Positions 25,392 through 33,561 of a stretch of 64,000 nt of DNA are shown piece by piece. The stretch is from the NCBI RefSeq assembly GCF_016587375.1, contig NZ_BNJG01000007.1, positions 1 to 64,000 of the forward strand. Direction: 5' to 3'. This stretch comes from Ktedonobacter robiniae. GTDB taxonomy: Bacteria > Chloroflexota > Ktedonobacteria > Ktedonobacterales > Ktedonobacteraceae. The translations under genes were made by a program, and so were the position numbers. The notes below the pieces were generated by a model that made no database searches, was not told the DNA's origin, and saw only the letters and a program-made list of their open reading frames with translations. How positions within the stretch are numbered: position 1 is the stretch's first letter; each line of letters begins with the position of its first letter.

Positions 25392-26180
25392 CTAGCCAAT
25401 TCCCTCCACAATAGCTCGGCCTTGTGGATTGGCCGCACTCCATTCCCTCGCAATCAAGCGACGACCGGTGAGCTCTTGCGAAGCGTCGGAGGCGAGAAAC
25501 ACAGCCGGAGCCTGCATGATCTCCGGTTGGAGCAAACGCGCCTGGACATTCGCTGGCGTCGAAGCCGGGACCATACCAGTATTGGTCGCGCCACCCGGCT
25601 GCAGAATATTGACCCGAATACGCGCCTCAATCAGCTCCTGTGCCCAGATGGCCGAGGCAGACTCAAGCGCAGCCTTCGACGGTCCATAGGGAGAAAAACC
25701 GCGCCGTTTCATCCCTTCATAGTCCATACTGATGTTAATGATGCTCCCCTCACACTGCTGCTCCAGCAGACGTGTCACAACTGCACGAGCCATATAGAAT
25801 GGTCCATTGACATTCGTGTCTATAATCATATGCCAGGCCGCAGGCTCTGCTTCCCAAAAGCGAGTGGGCTCCATCAGAAAAGAAGCATTGACATACTTCA
25901 TGCCTCGACCGGCGTTATTGACCAGGATATCGACGTGCCCAAACCGTTGGATGGTCTGGTCCACTACCTGTTCACATGCCTCTGGATTCGTCACATCGGC
26001 GAGCAGTGCCAACACACGTTCAGACCCATCCTGCTTCGCGAGTTGATCGAGTTCGGCCTGTTCACGCGCAGCCGTTACGGTCACTGATGCTCCTTCTTGT
26101 AAGTATGCCTCCGCGATCGCGCGTCCTATCCCTCGCCCCGCTCCGGTCACGATCGCGACCTTTCCATCAAGCTTTCCCAT
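25392..26180 (-). CDS. SDR-family oxidoreductase
   Basis: 262 residues from the ATG at 26180, which has AAGGAG upstream; the frame to 26267 is not needed. TGAGRGIG near 13-20 binds NAD(P), LVNNAGRG follows near 92, the catalytic motif is YGPSK, and QPGGATNTGM lies in the substrate lid. It is a canonical intact SDR of unknown substrate. It stands alone on the minus strand between the IscB remnant and the nitroreductase. Confidence 0.87.
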   Translation of the reverse strand: MGKLDGKVAIVTGAGRGIGRAIAEAYLQEGASVTVTAAREQAELDQLAKQDGSERVLALLADVTNPEACEQVVDQTIQRFGHVDILVNNAGRGMKYVNASFLMEPTRFWEAEPAAWHMIIDTNVNGPFYMARAVVTRLLEQQCEGSIINISMDYEGMKRRGFSPYGPSKAALESASAIWAQELIEARIRVNILQPGGATNTGMVPASTPANVQARLLQPEIMQAPAVFLASDASQELTGRRLIAREWSAANPQGRAIVEGIG

Positions 26181-26395
26181 TTCGGTTTCTCCTTTTTTGT
26201 CTTTCCAATACAAATGATCAGCACATTTCAGCCATAAGCCGACCAAAAAACGACCGACGCAGAACATCTTCTTACTTCAGATATGGTGCCATTTTTGCGT
26301 CATAGAAAGCCAAAGTTTACATCCTACTCATTTGCAGATAGGTAAACAGCTCTTGTCACCAGCAACGTTCACCATGATTGGTAGAGCAACGCCTT

Positions 26396-27061
26396 CTAAC
26401 CCTCGACGAACCTGACCGTCTCGTCGAGCGGTGCCCGACCCAGACGGGCTTGACTCACTGTGACGTCCTCGAACCCGATCGACATGCCGCAGAAGAGGAT
26501 AAGCTCGTCCGGGGGTGATAGGATCTCCGCGACGGTCTTGTGATACTTCGCCCACGCCATCTGCGTACAGCTGTGCAGCCCTTCGGCGCGGAGCAGCAGC
26601 ATGACCGTCTGCAGATACATGCCGACGTCGGCCCATTGGGGCGGGCCCATGTCGCGGTCGATGTAGCAGAACAGGGCGGCGGGCGCGCCGAAACAGTCCC
26701 AGTTCGCGGCAGCGGCTCTCTGGCGCGCCTCCCAGTCCTCGCTCGAGATACCGAGTGCGCCGTAGCGCTGCTTGCCGAAGCCGGATCGGCGCTCGTGGTA
26801 CGGGGACTTCAGTGCGGGCGGGTACATCTCGTACTCCTCCTCGTCCCAGGGGTCGCCTGCGGCCACACGCTCGCCAGCGCGCTTCTTGAGCTCGGCCAGC
26901 GGCGCGCCGGTCAGCACGTAGGCGTGCCACGGCTGGAGGTTCGATCCGGACGGCGACCAAGCCGCGGCGGACAGCACGCGCTCCAGCACCTCCTTCGGGA
27001 TAGGCCGGTCGGTAAATGCGCGCACTGCCCGTCGGCTCGTGACCGCCTCATAGACGTCCAA
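26396..27061 (-). CDS. Nitroreductase-family FMN oxidoreductase
   Basis: 221 residues. The N-terminal SRRAVRAFTDRPIP and WSPSGSNLQPWHAYVLTG are the FMN-binding and dimer-interface motifs of the NfsA/FRase-I-type nitroreductase fold. MYLQTVMLLLRAEGLHSC and ELILFCGMSIGFED complete it. Such enzymes reduce nitro compounds, quinones or flavin with NAD(P)H. The gene is clearly more GC-rich than adjoining DNA. Its start overlaps the broken end of the neighbouring NAD-binding gene, so it arrived by a recombination that cut that gene. Confidence 0.87.
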   Translation of the reverse strand: MDVYEAVTSRRAVRAFTDRPIPKEVLERVLSAAAWSPSGSNLQPWHAYVLTGAPLAELKKRAGERVAAGDPWDEEEYEMYPPALKSPYHERRSGFGKQRYGALGISSEDWEARQRAAAANWDCFGAPAALFCYIDRDMGPPQWADVGMYLQTVMLLLRAEGLHSCTQMAWAKYHKTVAEILSPPDELILFCGMSIGFEDVTVSQARLGRAPLDETVRFVEG

Positions 27062-27263
27062 GATCTCCTACCTTCCTAAAAGGCGCGTTCGCCACGTCGA
27101 CGACCACCTGAGCGCCAACAAGCGCTTGAGCTAACCCCTCGCCAGTGATGGTGTTGGCGCCTGTGCTAGGTGATGCCGCCACGACCTGATGGCCAAATTC
27201 ACGAAGCGTGTTCACAAGCTTTTTTCCGATGAGTCCACTGCCGCCAATAACCACAATCTTCAT
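27048..27263 (-). pseudogene. NAD(P)-binding (atypical SDR) protein, N-terminal fragment
   Basis: 71 codons starting MKIVVIGGSGLIGKKLVNTL, a GxxGxxG Rossmann start, followed by QALVGAQVVVDVANAPF. Homologous proteins are about 250-290 residues. Here homology ends near 27075 where GC-rich nitroreductase DNA begins, and the last ten or so codons are out-of-context. GGAGGAGG precedes the ATG, so the original promoter side is intact. Confidence 0.75.
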
Positions 27264-27508
27264 ACTGAACCTCCTCCTTCGTAGCCCGTAAGTCGGGCTT
27301 ATGATGTCGAAATATATATTCTGATGTGCGTTGGAAAGCCTTGGAGAAGCATTCTATGGAAATTCAATAGAATATCATCAACGTCTCTGTTACCAATCAA
27401 AGGCTCACCAGTTCGATGTGCATATCCTTGCAGAATGCACATGCATTGATGTGCACTCACAATCTCAGCAATCTCTACCTACTAAGAAACCTTGCAGTCA
27501 AAACGTGT
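27264..27508. other. Divergent intergenic region
   Basis: It holds the ribosome site and presumably the promoter of the truncated NAD-binding gene, then AT-rich sequence up to the MocR upstream element. No gene was recognised. Confidence 0.4.
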
Positions 27509-27606
27509 GCTGACCTTTGCAGGAAGCATAGTCTAGAAAGAGAGCCCCTTCAAGAGTCATTTTTGCAAATTTCATGGTATCATTGCTGGAGGCTTCCTTT
27601 TCAAGC
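27509..27606 (+). promoter_or_regulatory. MocR upstream element, copy B (in front of the complete gene)
   Basis: This stretch begins GCTGACCTTTGCAGGAAGCA and contains TCTAGAAAGAGAG and TCATTTTTGCAAATTTCATG. It is repeated at 18590, 59325 and, inverted, at 61038. As it lies directly before an intact MocR gene, it probably contains that gene's promoter and autoregulatory site. CTCTTTCTAGA-like sequence gives a short symmetric core. Confidence 0.7.
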
Positions 27607-29118
27607 ATGGCAAAAAGACGACACGCCCTTCAAAACATAGCAGATCTTGCCCTCAATCGCACCTTTACGATGCCATTGCATCGCCAGTTGTATGATCGAC
27701 TGCGTCATGCCATCCTCAGTGGTCAATTGCAACCAGGTCAGGTCCTCCCATCAACACGGGCTCTGGCAAGCGAATTAGGTATTTCTCTGAATACAGTGAA
27801 CAATGCCTATGAACAACTCTGTGCCGAAGGCTATATCGAAAGAAGGGTCGGGCAGGGGACCAGGGTGGCGCGCGACCTTCCTGAGACCTTTTCCCTTCCC
27901 AAAGGGGCTCCACAGAGAAACACAGCTCCCGACGAAAGCACACACGCCCCTCTCCTCTTGTCTCACCTGGGAGAGGATTTAACGCGCCAGGCACCTGAGT
28001 CCTCCATCCAGACCTATCGTCGACCGACGCCCCCACGTGCTTTTCACACGGGCACCCCAGACCTACGTGCATTTCCCTTTCCACAGTGGAACCAGATCGC
28101 GGCTCACTGCGCACGATCTATGCCCAGAAACATGGCCAATTATCAGGAGATCGCGGGCTATTACCCGCTCCGTGAAGCGATCGCTATCCATGCGAGCATC
28201 ACACGAGGCGTACATTGCCAGACCGAGCAGGTCATTATTGTGCCAGGAGCGCAGACAGCATTAGATCTGGCAGCGCGCCTCCTCCTGAACCCAGGTGATC
28301 TTGCCTGGATGGAAAATCCAGGCTATCTAGGAGCACAACACGCGCTCCTCAACGCGGGCGCGCAACTGGCTCCTATCCCTGTGACATCGGAAGGGATCAA
28401 TGTTGAAATTGGGCAAAAGCGCTACCCACAAGCTCGCCTGGCCTTCGTCACTCCATCGCATCAATTCCCTTCGGGTATTACCATGCATCTGTCGCAACGC
28501 GTTGCCCTCCTGCAATGGGCGAAGCAAGCCAATGCCTGGATTCTCGAAGATGATTATGACAGCGATTATCGCTTCAGTGGTCGACCACTTGATGCCTTAC
28601 AGGGGCTTGATCTCGCCCAGCGCGTCATCTACATTGGAACGTTCAGCAAAGTGCTTTTTCCAGCACTTCGCATCGGCTATCTGATCGTCCCGCCCCAACT
28701 CATCCCCCCTTTCCTCGCCCTCTGTAGTTATACCCATATTCATGTGCCTATTCTTGACCAATTGACCCTGGAAGCCTGGATGACCAAAGGGTATTTGCTG
28801 CGTCATATCCGCCATATGCGCGACCTCTATGCAGCCAGAAGAGCGCTCCTCATCGAGTCGTTGCAGAAGGAACTTGGGGGGAGCATAGACGTGCAGCCTC
28901 CTCAAGCCGGTTTACATCTTATGGGGTGGCTTCCGCCGACTCTTGACGATCAGCAGATTACACAACAAGCTGCAAGCTGCGGGCTCGATATCATTCCCCT
29001 GTCGGCGTTGACGCTCGGTTCATCACAGCGAGGAGGTCTTGTTCTTGGCTATGGAGCCATCAATGAGCAGGAGATTCAGGCTGGCGTTCGTCAACTGGTG
29101 AGCGTTTTTCCCTCATAA
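27607..29118 (+). CDS. MocR-type regulator (GntR HTH fused to aminotransferase-like domain)
   Basis: 503 residues. The N-terminal winged helix spans about 21-85 (MPLHRQLYDRLRHAILSGQ, PSTRALASELGISLNTVNNA). A fold-type I PLP domain spans about 140-500. DDYDSDYRF at 315-323 carries the pyridine-nitrogen Asp, GTFSKVLFPALRIGY contains the PLP Lys348, and LVLGYGAI contributes the final contact. MocR proteins sense PLP or amino compounds and control vitamin B6, GABA or taurine metabolism. No pdx or gab gene is adjacent. The true start is the ATG at 27607, shared with the fragment copies. Confidence 0.9.
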   Translation: MAKRRHALQNIADLALNRTFTMPLHRQLYDRLRHAILSGQLQPGQVLPSTRALASELGISLNTVNNAYEQLCAEGYIERRVGQGTRVARDLPETFSLPKGAPQRNTAPDESTHAPLLLSHLGEDLTRQAPESSIQTYRRPTPPRAFHTGTPDLRAFPFPQWNQIAAHCARSMPRNMANYQEIAGYYPLREAIAIHASITRGVHCQTEQVIIVPGAQTALDLAARLLLNPGDLAWMENPGYLGAQHALLNAGAQLAPIPVTSEGINVEIGQKRYPQARLAFVTPSHQFPSGITMHLSQRVALLQWAKQANAWILEDDYDSDYRFSGRPLDALQGLDLAQRVIYIGTFSKVLFPALRIGYLIVPPQLIPPFLALCSYTHIHVPILDQLTLEAWMTKGYLLRHIRHMRDLYAARRALLIESLQKELGGSIDVQPPQAGLHLMGWLPPTLDDQQITQQAASCGLDIIPLSALTLGSSQRGGLVLGYGAINEQEIQAGVRQLVSVFPS

Positions 29119-29136
29119 CATGCTACCTTCACCTCC

Positions 29137-29600
29137 AAATCAACCAGGAGCGTCCTATAGCGTTGGCCTTTGCGCCATGCCCACTCGTCCACTCCCACTC
29201 CTCGTACAGTGGAGAAAGAAGGCAGTGGGGCTTGGCGAACGAGACGCAAGAGAGTCGTGGGACGACACGTCATTGCCAGTCGTCGGCTTAGCCGTGCACC
29301 AGCTTCGCCTCCCATCGTCTCGCCAATAATTCGCAACAATTCTTGTGCAGAACTGGTCCGCTGAGCATGAGGAGCAATCAGGAGAGGAAAGGATTATGCA
29401 AACGTTTTGCGGCAACAGATGGGATGAGAACAGTGGAATCTTCGCACATGGAGTAGCAGACGAACCGGTTGCCCATTCAAAGGCAGTGCCTTTGGTGGAC
29501 GGGTATACGTGCTGTGAACCTGAGATGAGATGTGTTGACAATCAGGGCAGGAGGCGTGCGAAGTCGTGGCGCAGGCCGCGATCACAATGGCTTCCTAATT
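29137..29600 (-). pseudogene. ISL3-family transposase remnant
   Basis: The N-terminal zinc-binding part (29394-29585) reads CPDCQHISSQVHSTYTRPPK and RRFHCSHPICCRKTF. After a frame change the central piece (29137-29339) reads LLRIIGETMGGEAGARLSRR, then GVGVDEWAWRKGQRYRTLLV, which includes the first catalytic Asp. Everything after LLVDLE is missing, ending 19 bases beyond the MocR stop codon. The element is dead. Confidence 0.85.
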
Positions 29601-29684
29601 CTACCACATTTTCCTGCACGGAAGATGACGGAGAAACATTTTTCTGGGGCAATTCCACCCCAAAGAGGCGCCACGCACTTCTGA

Positions 29685-30317
29685 TCATTCCATCCCATGA
29701 ATGATGAAGCAACAGGGAGCGGCCTTCCTCCCATCACACTGCTCCTGGACAGAGGCACCAACAACCTCTGAAAGCATTGTAGCCAGAAGACGACATACTT
29801 CTGGATGTCCTGGCACAGCTGCTGCCAATGGACAGCGATAACCACGGATGATGTATGTGTGCTCTCCTCGTTCTAGCTCTGCCAGCCCGCCCAGAGCATC
29901 AAGCAGGGCAAGCGCTCGCTCCAGACGAGGTACTGGCTCTCCCTGTGAGGCAGGCCACAAGGCCGCCAGACGCCGACCCGTTGTTCGCATCAATCGGTCG
30001 ATCTCCTCAGTGGTTAGATGGCCAACGAGCGCCTCTAGAAGCTGATGTAACACCAAACCATAGGCTTTGGGAAAGCGCTCCTCAGCGGCTGGGGTAAGAG
30101 CATAGAGCGTTGCAGGCTTACTCCGGCTCCGACGCTGTCCCTGCTGCTGGACGAGCCCATCGCGCTCCAATACCATGAGTTGCGCACGGATTGCGTTGTC
30201 CGTAAGACCAAGCTGCTCAGCTAACTCCTCGACGGTATGACTAGATCGACGCAAGAGCCTGACCAGCTTCCCGCGAGTACTGCTCAAAAAGGGAGTCTCC
30301 CCTGGCGGCTGCTGCAT
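29685..30317 (-). CDS. SufR-like winged-helix regulator with cysteine cluster
   Basis: 210 residues. The N-terminal HTH (residues 14-75: VRLLRRSSHTVEELAEQLGL, LERDGLVQQQG) is of the DeoR/ArsR-like type. The C-terminal domain holds Cys162, Cys175, Cys194 and Cys202/203 in RCPLAAAVPGHPEVC...C...PCCFIIHG. This C-x12-C arrangement resembles SufR-type Fe-S sensors. It likely loses DNA affinity when its cluster is damaged. It is divergent from the Rieske gene, with a perfect palindrome between. GGAAGGA precedes the ATG. Confidence 0.82.
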   Translation of the reverse strand: MQQPPGETPFLSSTRGKLVRLLRRSSHTVEELAEQLGLTDNAIRAQLMVLERDGLVQQQGQRRSRSKPATLYALTPAAEERFPKAYGLVLHQLLEALVGHLTTEEIDRLMRTTGRRLAALWPASQGEPVPRLERALALLDALGGLAELERGEHTYIIRGYRCPLAAAVPGHPEVCRLLATMLSEVVGASVQEQCDGRKAAPCCFIIHGME

Positions 30318-30379
30318 TTCTTCCTTCCCCTTTTCCTCTCATTTTCCTCTCACTCTATCACGCCATCGATCGCTTAGTC

Positions 30380-30409
30380 AAGAAAGTCAAATGATTATTT
30401 GACTTTCTT
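30380..30409. promoter_or_regulatory. Perfect palindromic operator
   Basis: Arms 30380-30392 and 30397-30409 (AAGAAAGTCAAAT and its complement) are separated by GATT. The site lies 62 bases upstream of the SufR-like gene and 96 bases upstream of the Rieske gene. It is the obvious binding site for the dimeric regulator, likely controlling both directions. Confidence 0.75.
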
Positions 30410-30505
30410 TGTGATCTATGGTATAGAGATAGACAAGAACCCATTCAGGTTGTTAACTGACTTCTTGTTATGACGTTATGAGGCACACGAGAGGAGTAAG
30501 ACATC

Positions 30506-31390
30506 ATGGACGAAACCCCTCCTGCACCACAACCCTTTGTAGAACGGTTGAGTGAGCAATTGCAGCATTTCATCCAGATTCTGGTGGGGGCGCAGCGCAC
30601 TCCGCCTCGACATCTCAAAAGCTTCCTCACTGGGACCTGGTTGGGGCATCCTCTACATCCAGCGCTCACTGATATTCCTATCACTGCCTGGCTGCTCACA
30701 GCTGTCTTTGATGTGCTTTGGGTCTTCGGACCTGATGCTTTTGCCTGGGCGGCTCGTAGTGCGGAGGTCACCGTTCTGCTCGGCCTGCTTGCAGCGTTGG
30801 GTGCCATTGTGACTGGATTGACCGATTGGAGTGATACCTATGGAGCTGAACGACGGGTGGGGCTGTATCACGCCATATTCAATGCGACTGCAACCCTTCT
30901 CTATCTTGTTTCCTCGGTACTGCGTTTCTTGCAACCTTCAAGTGAAAGCCTTCCTGCAGCGATACTCGGCTTGATTGGGTTAGCCGCCGTCATGTATGCA
31001 GCCTATCTGGGAGGTGATCTTGTCTTTGTCAAAGGTACTGGTATCAACCACACTGCCTGGGAAGCGGGAAGTGAACAGTATGAAGCGGTGCTCTCAGCAC
31101 AAGAGGTCGAAGAAAATAAGCTCTATCGGGTGACAGCGGCAGGTGTCCCAGTCCTCGTGCTTCGGCAGGGAGAACAGTGGTATGCGATCTCTGCAACGTG
31201 CCCGCATGCAGGTGCTCCTCTCGACGAAGGGACACTACAAGGAGACATTGTAGAATGCCCCTGGCATGGGTCTCGTTTCTGTCTGCGCGATGGGCGAGTA
31301 CTCACCGGACCAGCTACCGTCAATGCCCCTCGCTATAATGTGCGAGTCCGTGATGGTCAGGTAGAAATCAGGCGCATAAGTAAGGAGTGA
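30506..31390 (+). CDS. DUF2231 membrane protein fused to a Rieske [2Fe-2S] domain
   Basis: 294 residues. Residues 45-170 form four membrane helices starting with GHPLHPALTDIPI, the DUF2231 signature. Residues 195-292 are a soluble Rieske ferredoxin-like domain with cluster ligands CPHAG (Cys232, His234) and CPWHG (Cys251, His254). It is probably a membrane-bound electron carrier with the cluster on the cytoplasmic side. Control by a divergent Fe-S-sensor-type regulator fits its own Fe-S content. The disulfide cysteines of respiratory Rieske proteins are absent. Confidence 0.88.
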   Translation: MDETPPAPQPFVERLSEQLQHFIQILVGAQRTPPRHLKSFLTGTWLGHPLHPALTDIPITAWLLTAVFDVLWVFGPDAFAWAARSAEVTVLLGLLAALGAIVTGLTDWSDTYGAERRVGLYHAIFNATATLLYLVSSVLRFLQPSSESLPAAILGLIGLAAVMYAAYLGGDLVFVKGTGINHTAWEAGSEQYEAVLSAQEVEENKLYRVTAAGVPVLVLRQGEQWYAISATCPHAGAPLDEGTLQGDIVECPWHGSRFCLRDGRVLTGPATVNAPRYNVRVRDGQVEIRRISKE

Positions 31391-31663
31391 TAAACACAAG
31401 AGACATTCGCGCAGAATATGTGATTTCTGCAATAGCAATCTTTCAAGCATTTCAAGAACGACCTGCCAAAGACTGTTTCGAGCGGTTGCTCGAAAAGCAA
31501 GGTAAGCAATGGAATGCTGCTCATGTATGTGAGAACCAGGAAAAGATTTCATCTGGGATGGGGATCTTCCCTGGTTCAATTCTGGTGAGGCAATGCATAC
31601 AAGAATCAAGTATAGATAGTGTTTTTATTACCTCTCTATTGAACAATACAGAAAGAGACAATT
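31391..31663. other. Intergenic region before folE
   Basis: An open plus-strand frame (31387-31674) lacks family resemblance and a convincing ribosome site, so I treat it as noncoding. The folE promoter is expected in the AT-rich end of this stretch. Confidence 0.4.
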
Positions 31664-32269
31664 ATGATAGATAGTGATTATCGATGTCGCAATGAACCTC
31701 TTTCCCATATGGAAGAACTGCCAAAACGGGTCGATTATCAGAGACTGCTCACGTTAGGTCGTGAGTTATTGATAGCCATTGGAGAAAATCCTGATCGTGA
31801 AGGGCTCCGCGAGACGCCTCGACGTTGGGCCGACTCCTGGCGTGAATTTATAGAGTATGATCCTGGTATGACTGAGACGACCTTTTCTTCGACAACGACT
31901 GGTCAGATGGTCTGTGTTTCTGGAATACGAGTCTCATCGCTCTGTGAGCATCATCTTCTTCCCTTCTGGTGTGATGTTTGTATTGGCTATATTCCTCACG
32001 AAACCGTGTTGGGCCTCTCCAAATTCGCACGTATTGCCCATCAATTTGCCCATCAATTGCAACTCCAGGAGCAATTAGGGCAACAGATCGCTGATGAGGT
32101 CAGTCGCATTACACGTACAGAGAACGTGGCTGTAGTACTTAAAGGGGAACATCTCTGTATGGCAACACGTGGCATCCGAACACCTGGACAGATGATCTCA
32201 TCAGTGATGCGGGGTATTTTTCATGAGCAAGGCGAAGTACGCATGGAGTTTTTGCAACTTCTACGATGA
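31664..32269 (+). CDS. folE: GTP cyclohydrolase I
   Basis: 201 residues, the usual length. It converts GTP to 7,8-dihydroneopterin triphosphate, the first step to tetrahydrofolate or other pterins, as a cytosolic decamer. Zn ligands are Cys94 and His97 in SLCEHHLLPF and Cys165 in GEHLCMATRG. GLSKFARIAHQFAHQLQLQE and ENPDREGLRETPRR are signature segments. GAGA lies 5 bases before the ATG. No other folate gene is adjacent. A hairpin follows. Confidence 0.95.
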   Translation: MIDSDYRCRNEPLSHMEELPKRVDYQRLLTLGRELLIAIGENPDREGLRETPRRWADSWREFIEYDPGMTETTFSSTTTGQMVCVSGIRVSSLCEHHLLPFWCDVCIGYIPHETVLGLSKFARIAHQFAHQLQLQEQLGQQIADEVSRITRTENVAVVLKGEHLCMATRGIRTPGQMISSVMRGIFHEQGEVRMEFLQLLR

Positions 32270-32320
32270 GATATACCCATTTGGGCTCCAAATTCTCTCT
32301 TCTCCAGTGCAAATACAATC

Positions 32321-32344
32321 CAGTTCCCTGCTAATAGGGAACTG
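32321..32344. terminator. Terminator-like hairpin after folE
   Basis: CAGTTCCCT (32321-32329) pairs exactly with AGGGAACTG (32336-32344) over a 6-base loop, followed by AAGCTTTCTT. It lies between convergent folE and the Gfo/Idh gene, so it may terminate from either side. Confidence 0.6.
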
Positions 32345-32406
32345 AAGCTTTCTTATGAACCTTAAAAGACAGTGTCTGAAGCCAGGGTCCCCGCATGGCA
32401 CGATTC

Positions 32407-33543
32407 TTATGATGGAGAGGAACGACTGAAATCATATCGAGAAGCGTAGTGCATACTATGACCTTGCTCAATAGATTGCTGGGAAAGGAACGCCAGTCGG
32501 AAGCTCTCATATGCATCTTGCAGCGTTACTGCTGATGTATAGCCTGGTTCCTGAATGGATAGAACAAGGTCAGCCATGCCCTGGCGAATGGCATTTGCAT
32601 AATCCGCGGTGCGGTCAGGCCGCGTGAGCGTTGCATGCACCAGTTGACCTGCCGTCGCGCCTGTAATCCCTTCTGGCGCAGGCATGGTCTTTATGTCGAG
32701 CTCTGTTTGCAGAAGATGTGTCAGAGCAGGGTAATCAGTTGAAGCAAGCGATCCCTCTATCTCCAGGCGATCCGGGATCCAGCCATACGCCGTTGCCGTT
32801 CCTTGCTCCATCACCACGCGAAGCACCGTTTTCTCCAGGATAGCCGTACGATCAAACGCATGATAAAAATGAGCAAGCGCGCCGCTGGCATAGGAGACTG
32901 ACGACATGACCCGGTCTTGCCTGCCATCGGAAGTTGTGCGTGCATTGCCGGATACGAGAACAGGTTTGCTCGCGACAAGCTGGCTACACAGATCAAAGAA
33001 GTGGACTCCGTGCTCAATGAAGATGCCACCACTCCGGGAGCGATCCCAAAACCAGTGCTGTGGATGGAGCGCCTCGTTTGAGGCAGTGTTCTCCAGGCGA
33101 ATATAGGTCACCTCACCCAAGAGCTTACTTCGCACCAGGGCCTGCAGAGTAGTATATAAAGGAACATGGCGGAGGACATAATCGACCTGAATGTGGATAC
33201 CATGGGTCCTAGCTGCACTTACAAGGGCATCCGCCTCTGTGAGTGTGGTGGCAAGAGGCTTTTCAAGAAAAACATGTTTGCCCACAGAAATCGCTTTCAG
33301 CGCTTGAGGAACGTGTAGCCAGGGAGGCGTGGCGATCGTCACAATATCAACATCCGGATCGGCAAGGAGTTGATCAATGTCGGCATATGCCCTGGCATCG
33401 AAACGCCTGGCGGCCCCTTCTCTTCGAGAGGCCGCAACATCAGTAATAGCAACAATACGGACCCGAGACATGGTAGCATAAGCTTGCGCGGTAAATTCAC
33501 CAAAACCCCCATATCCAATAATACCCAGCCCAAGTGGTTTCAT
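32407..33543 (-). CDS. Gfo/Idh/MocA-family oxidoreductase
   Basis: 378 residues. The N-terminal Rossmann domain starts LGIIGYGGFGEFTAQAY (GxGGxG at 9-15). EKP at 94-96 is the family signature that contacts substrate and nicotinamide. The C-terminal domain (GGIFIEHGVHFFDLC) holds the catalytic His region. Such enzymes oxidise sugars, inositols or sugar acids with NAD(P). It is the last gene of the second sugar operon, 18 bases after the GH130 gene, so it probably processes the released sugar. Confidence 0.88.
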   Translation of the reverse strand: MKPLGLGIIGYGGFGEFTAQAYATMSRVRIVAITDVAASRREGAARRFDARAYADIDQLLADPDVDIVTIATPPWLHVPQALKAISVGKHVFLEKPLATTLTEADALVSAARTHGIHIQVDYVLRHVPLYTTLQALVRSKLLGEVTYIRLENTASNEALHPQHWFWDRSRSGGIFIEHGVHFFDLCSQLVASKPVLVSGNARTTSDGRQDRVMSSVSYASGALAHFYHAFDRTAILEKTVLRVVMEQGTATAYGWIPDRLEIEGSLASTDYPALTHLLQTELDIKTMPAPEGITGATAGQLVHATLTRPDRTADYANAIRQGMADLVLSIQEPGYTSAVTLQDAYESFRLAFLSQQSIEQGHSMHYASRYDFSRSSPS

Positions 33544-33561
33544 CTTAGAATTACCCCATTT

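Noticed and set aside
31387..31674. 95-codon ORF between the Rieske gene and folE
   Set aside because: No recognisable domain, no convincing ribosome site, and it overlaps the folE start.
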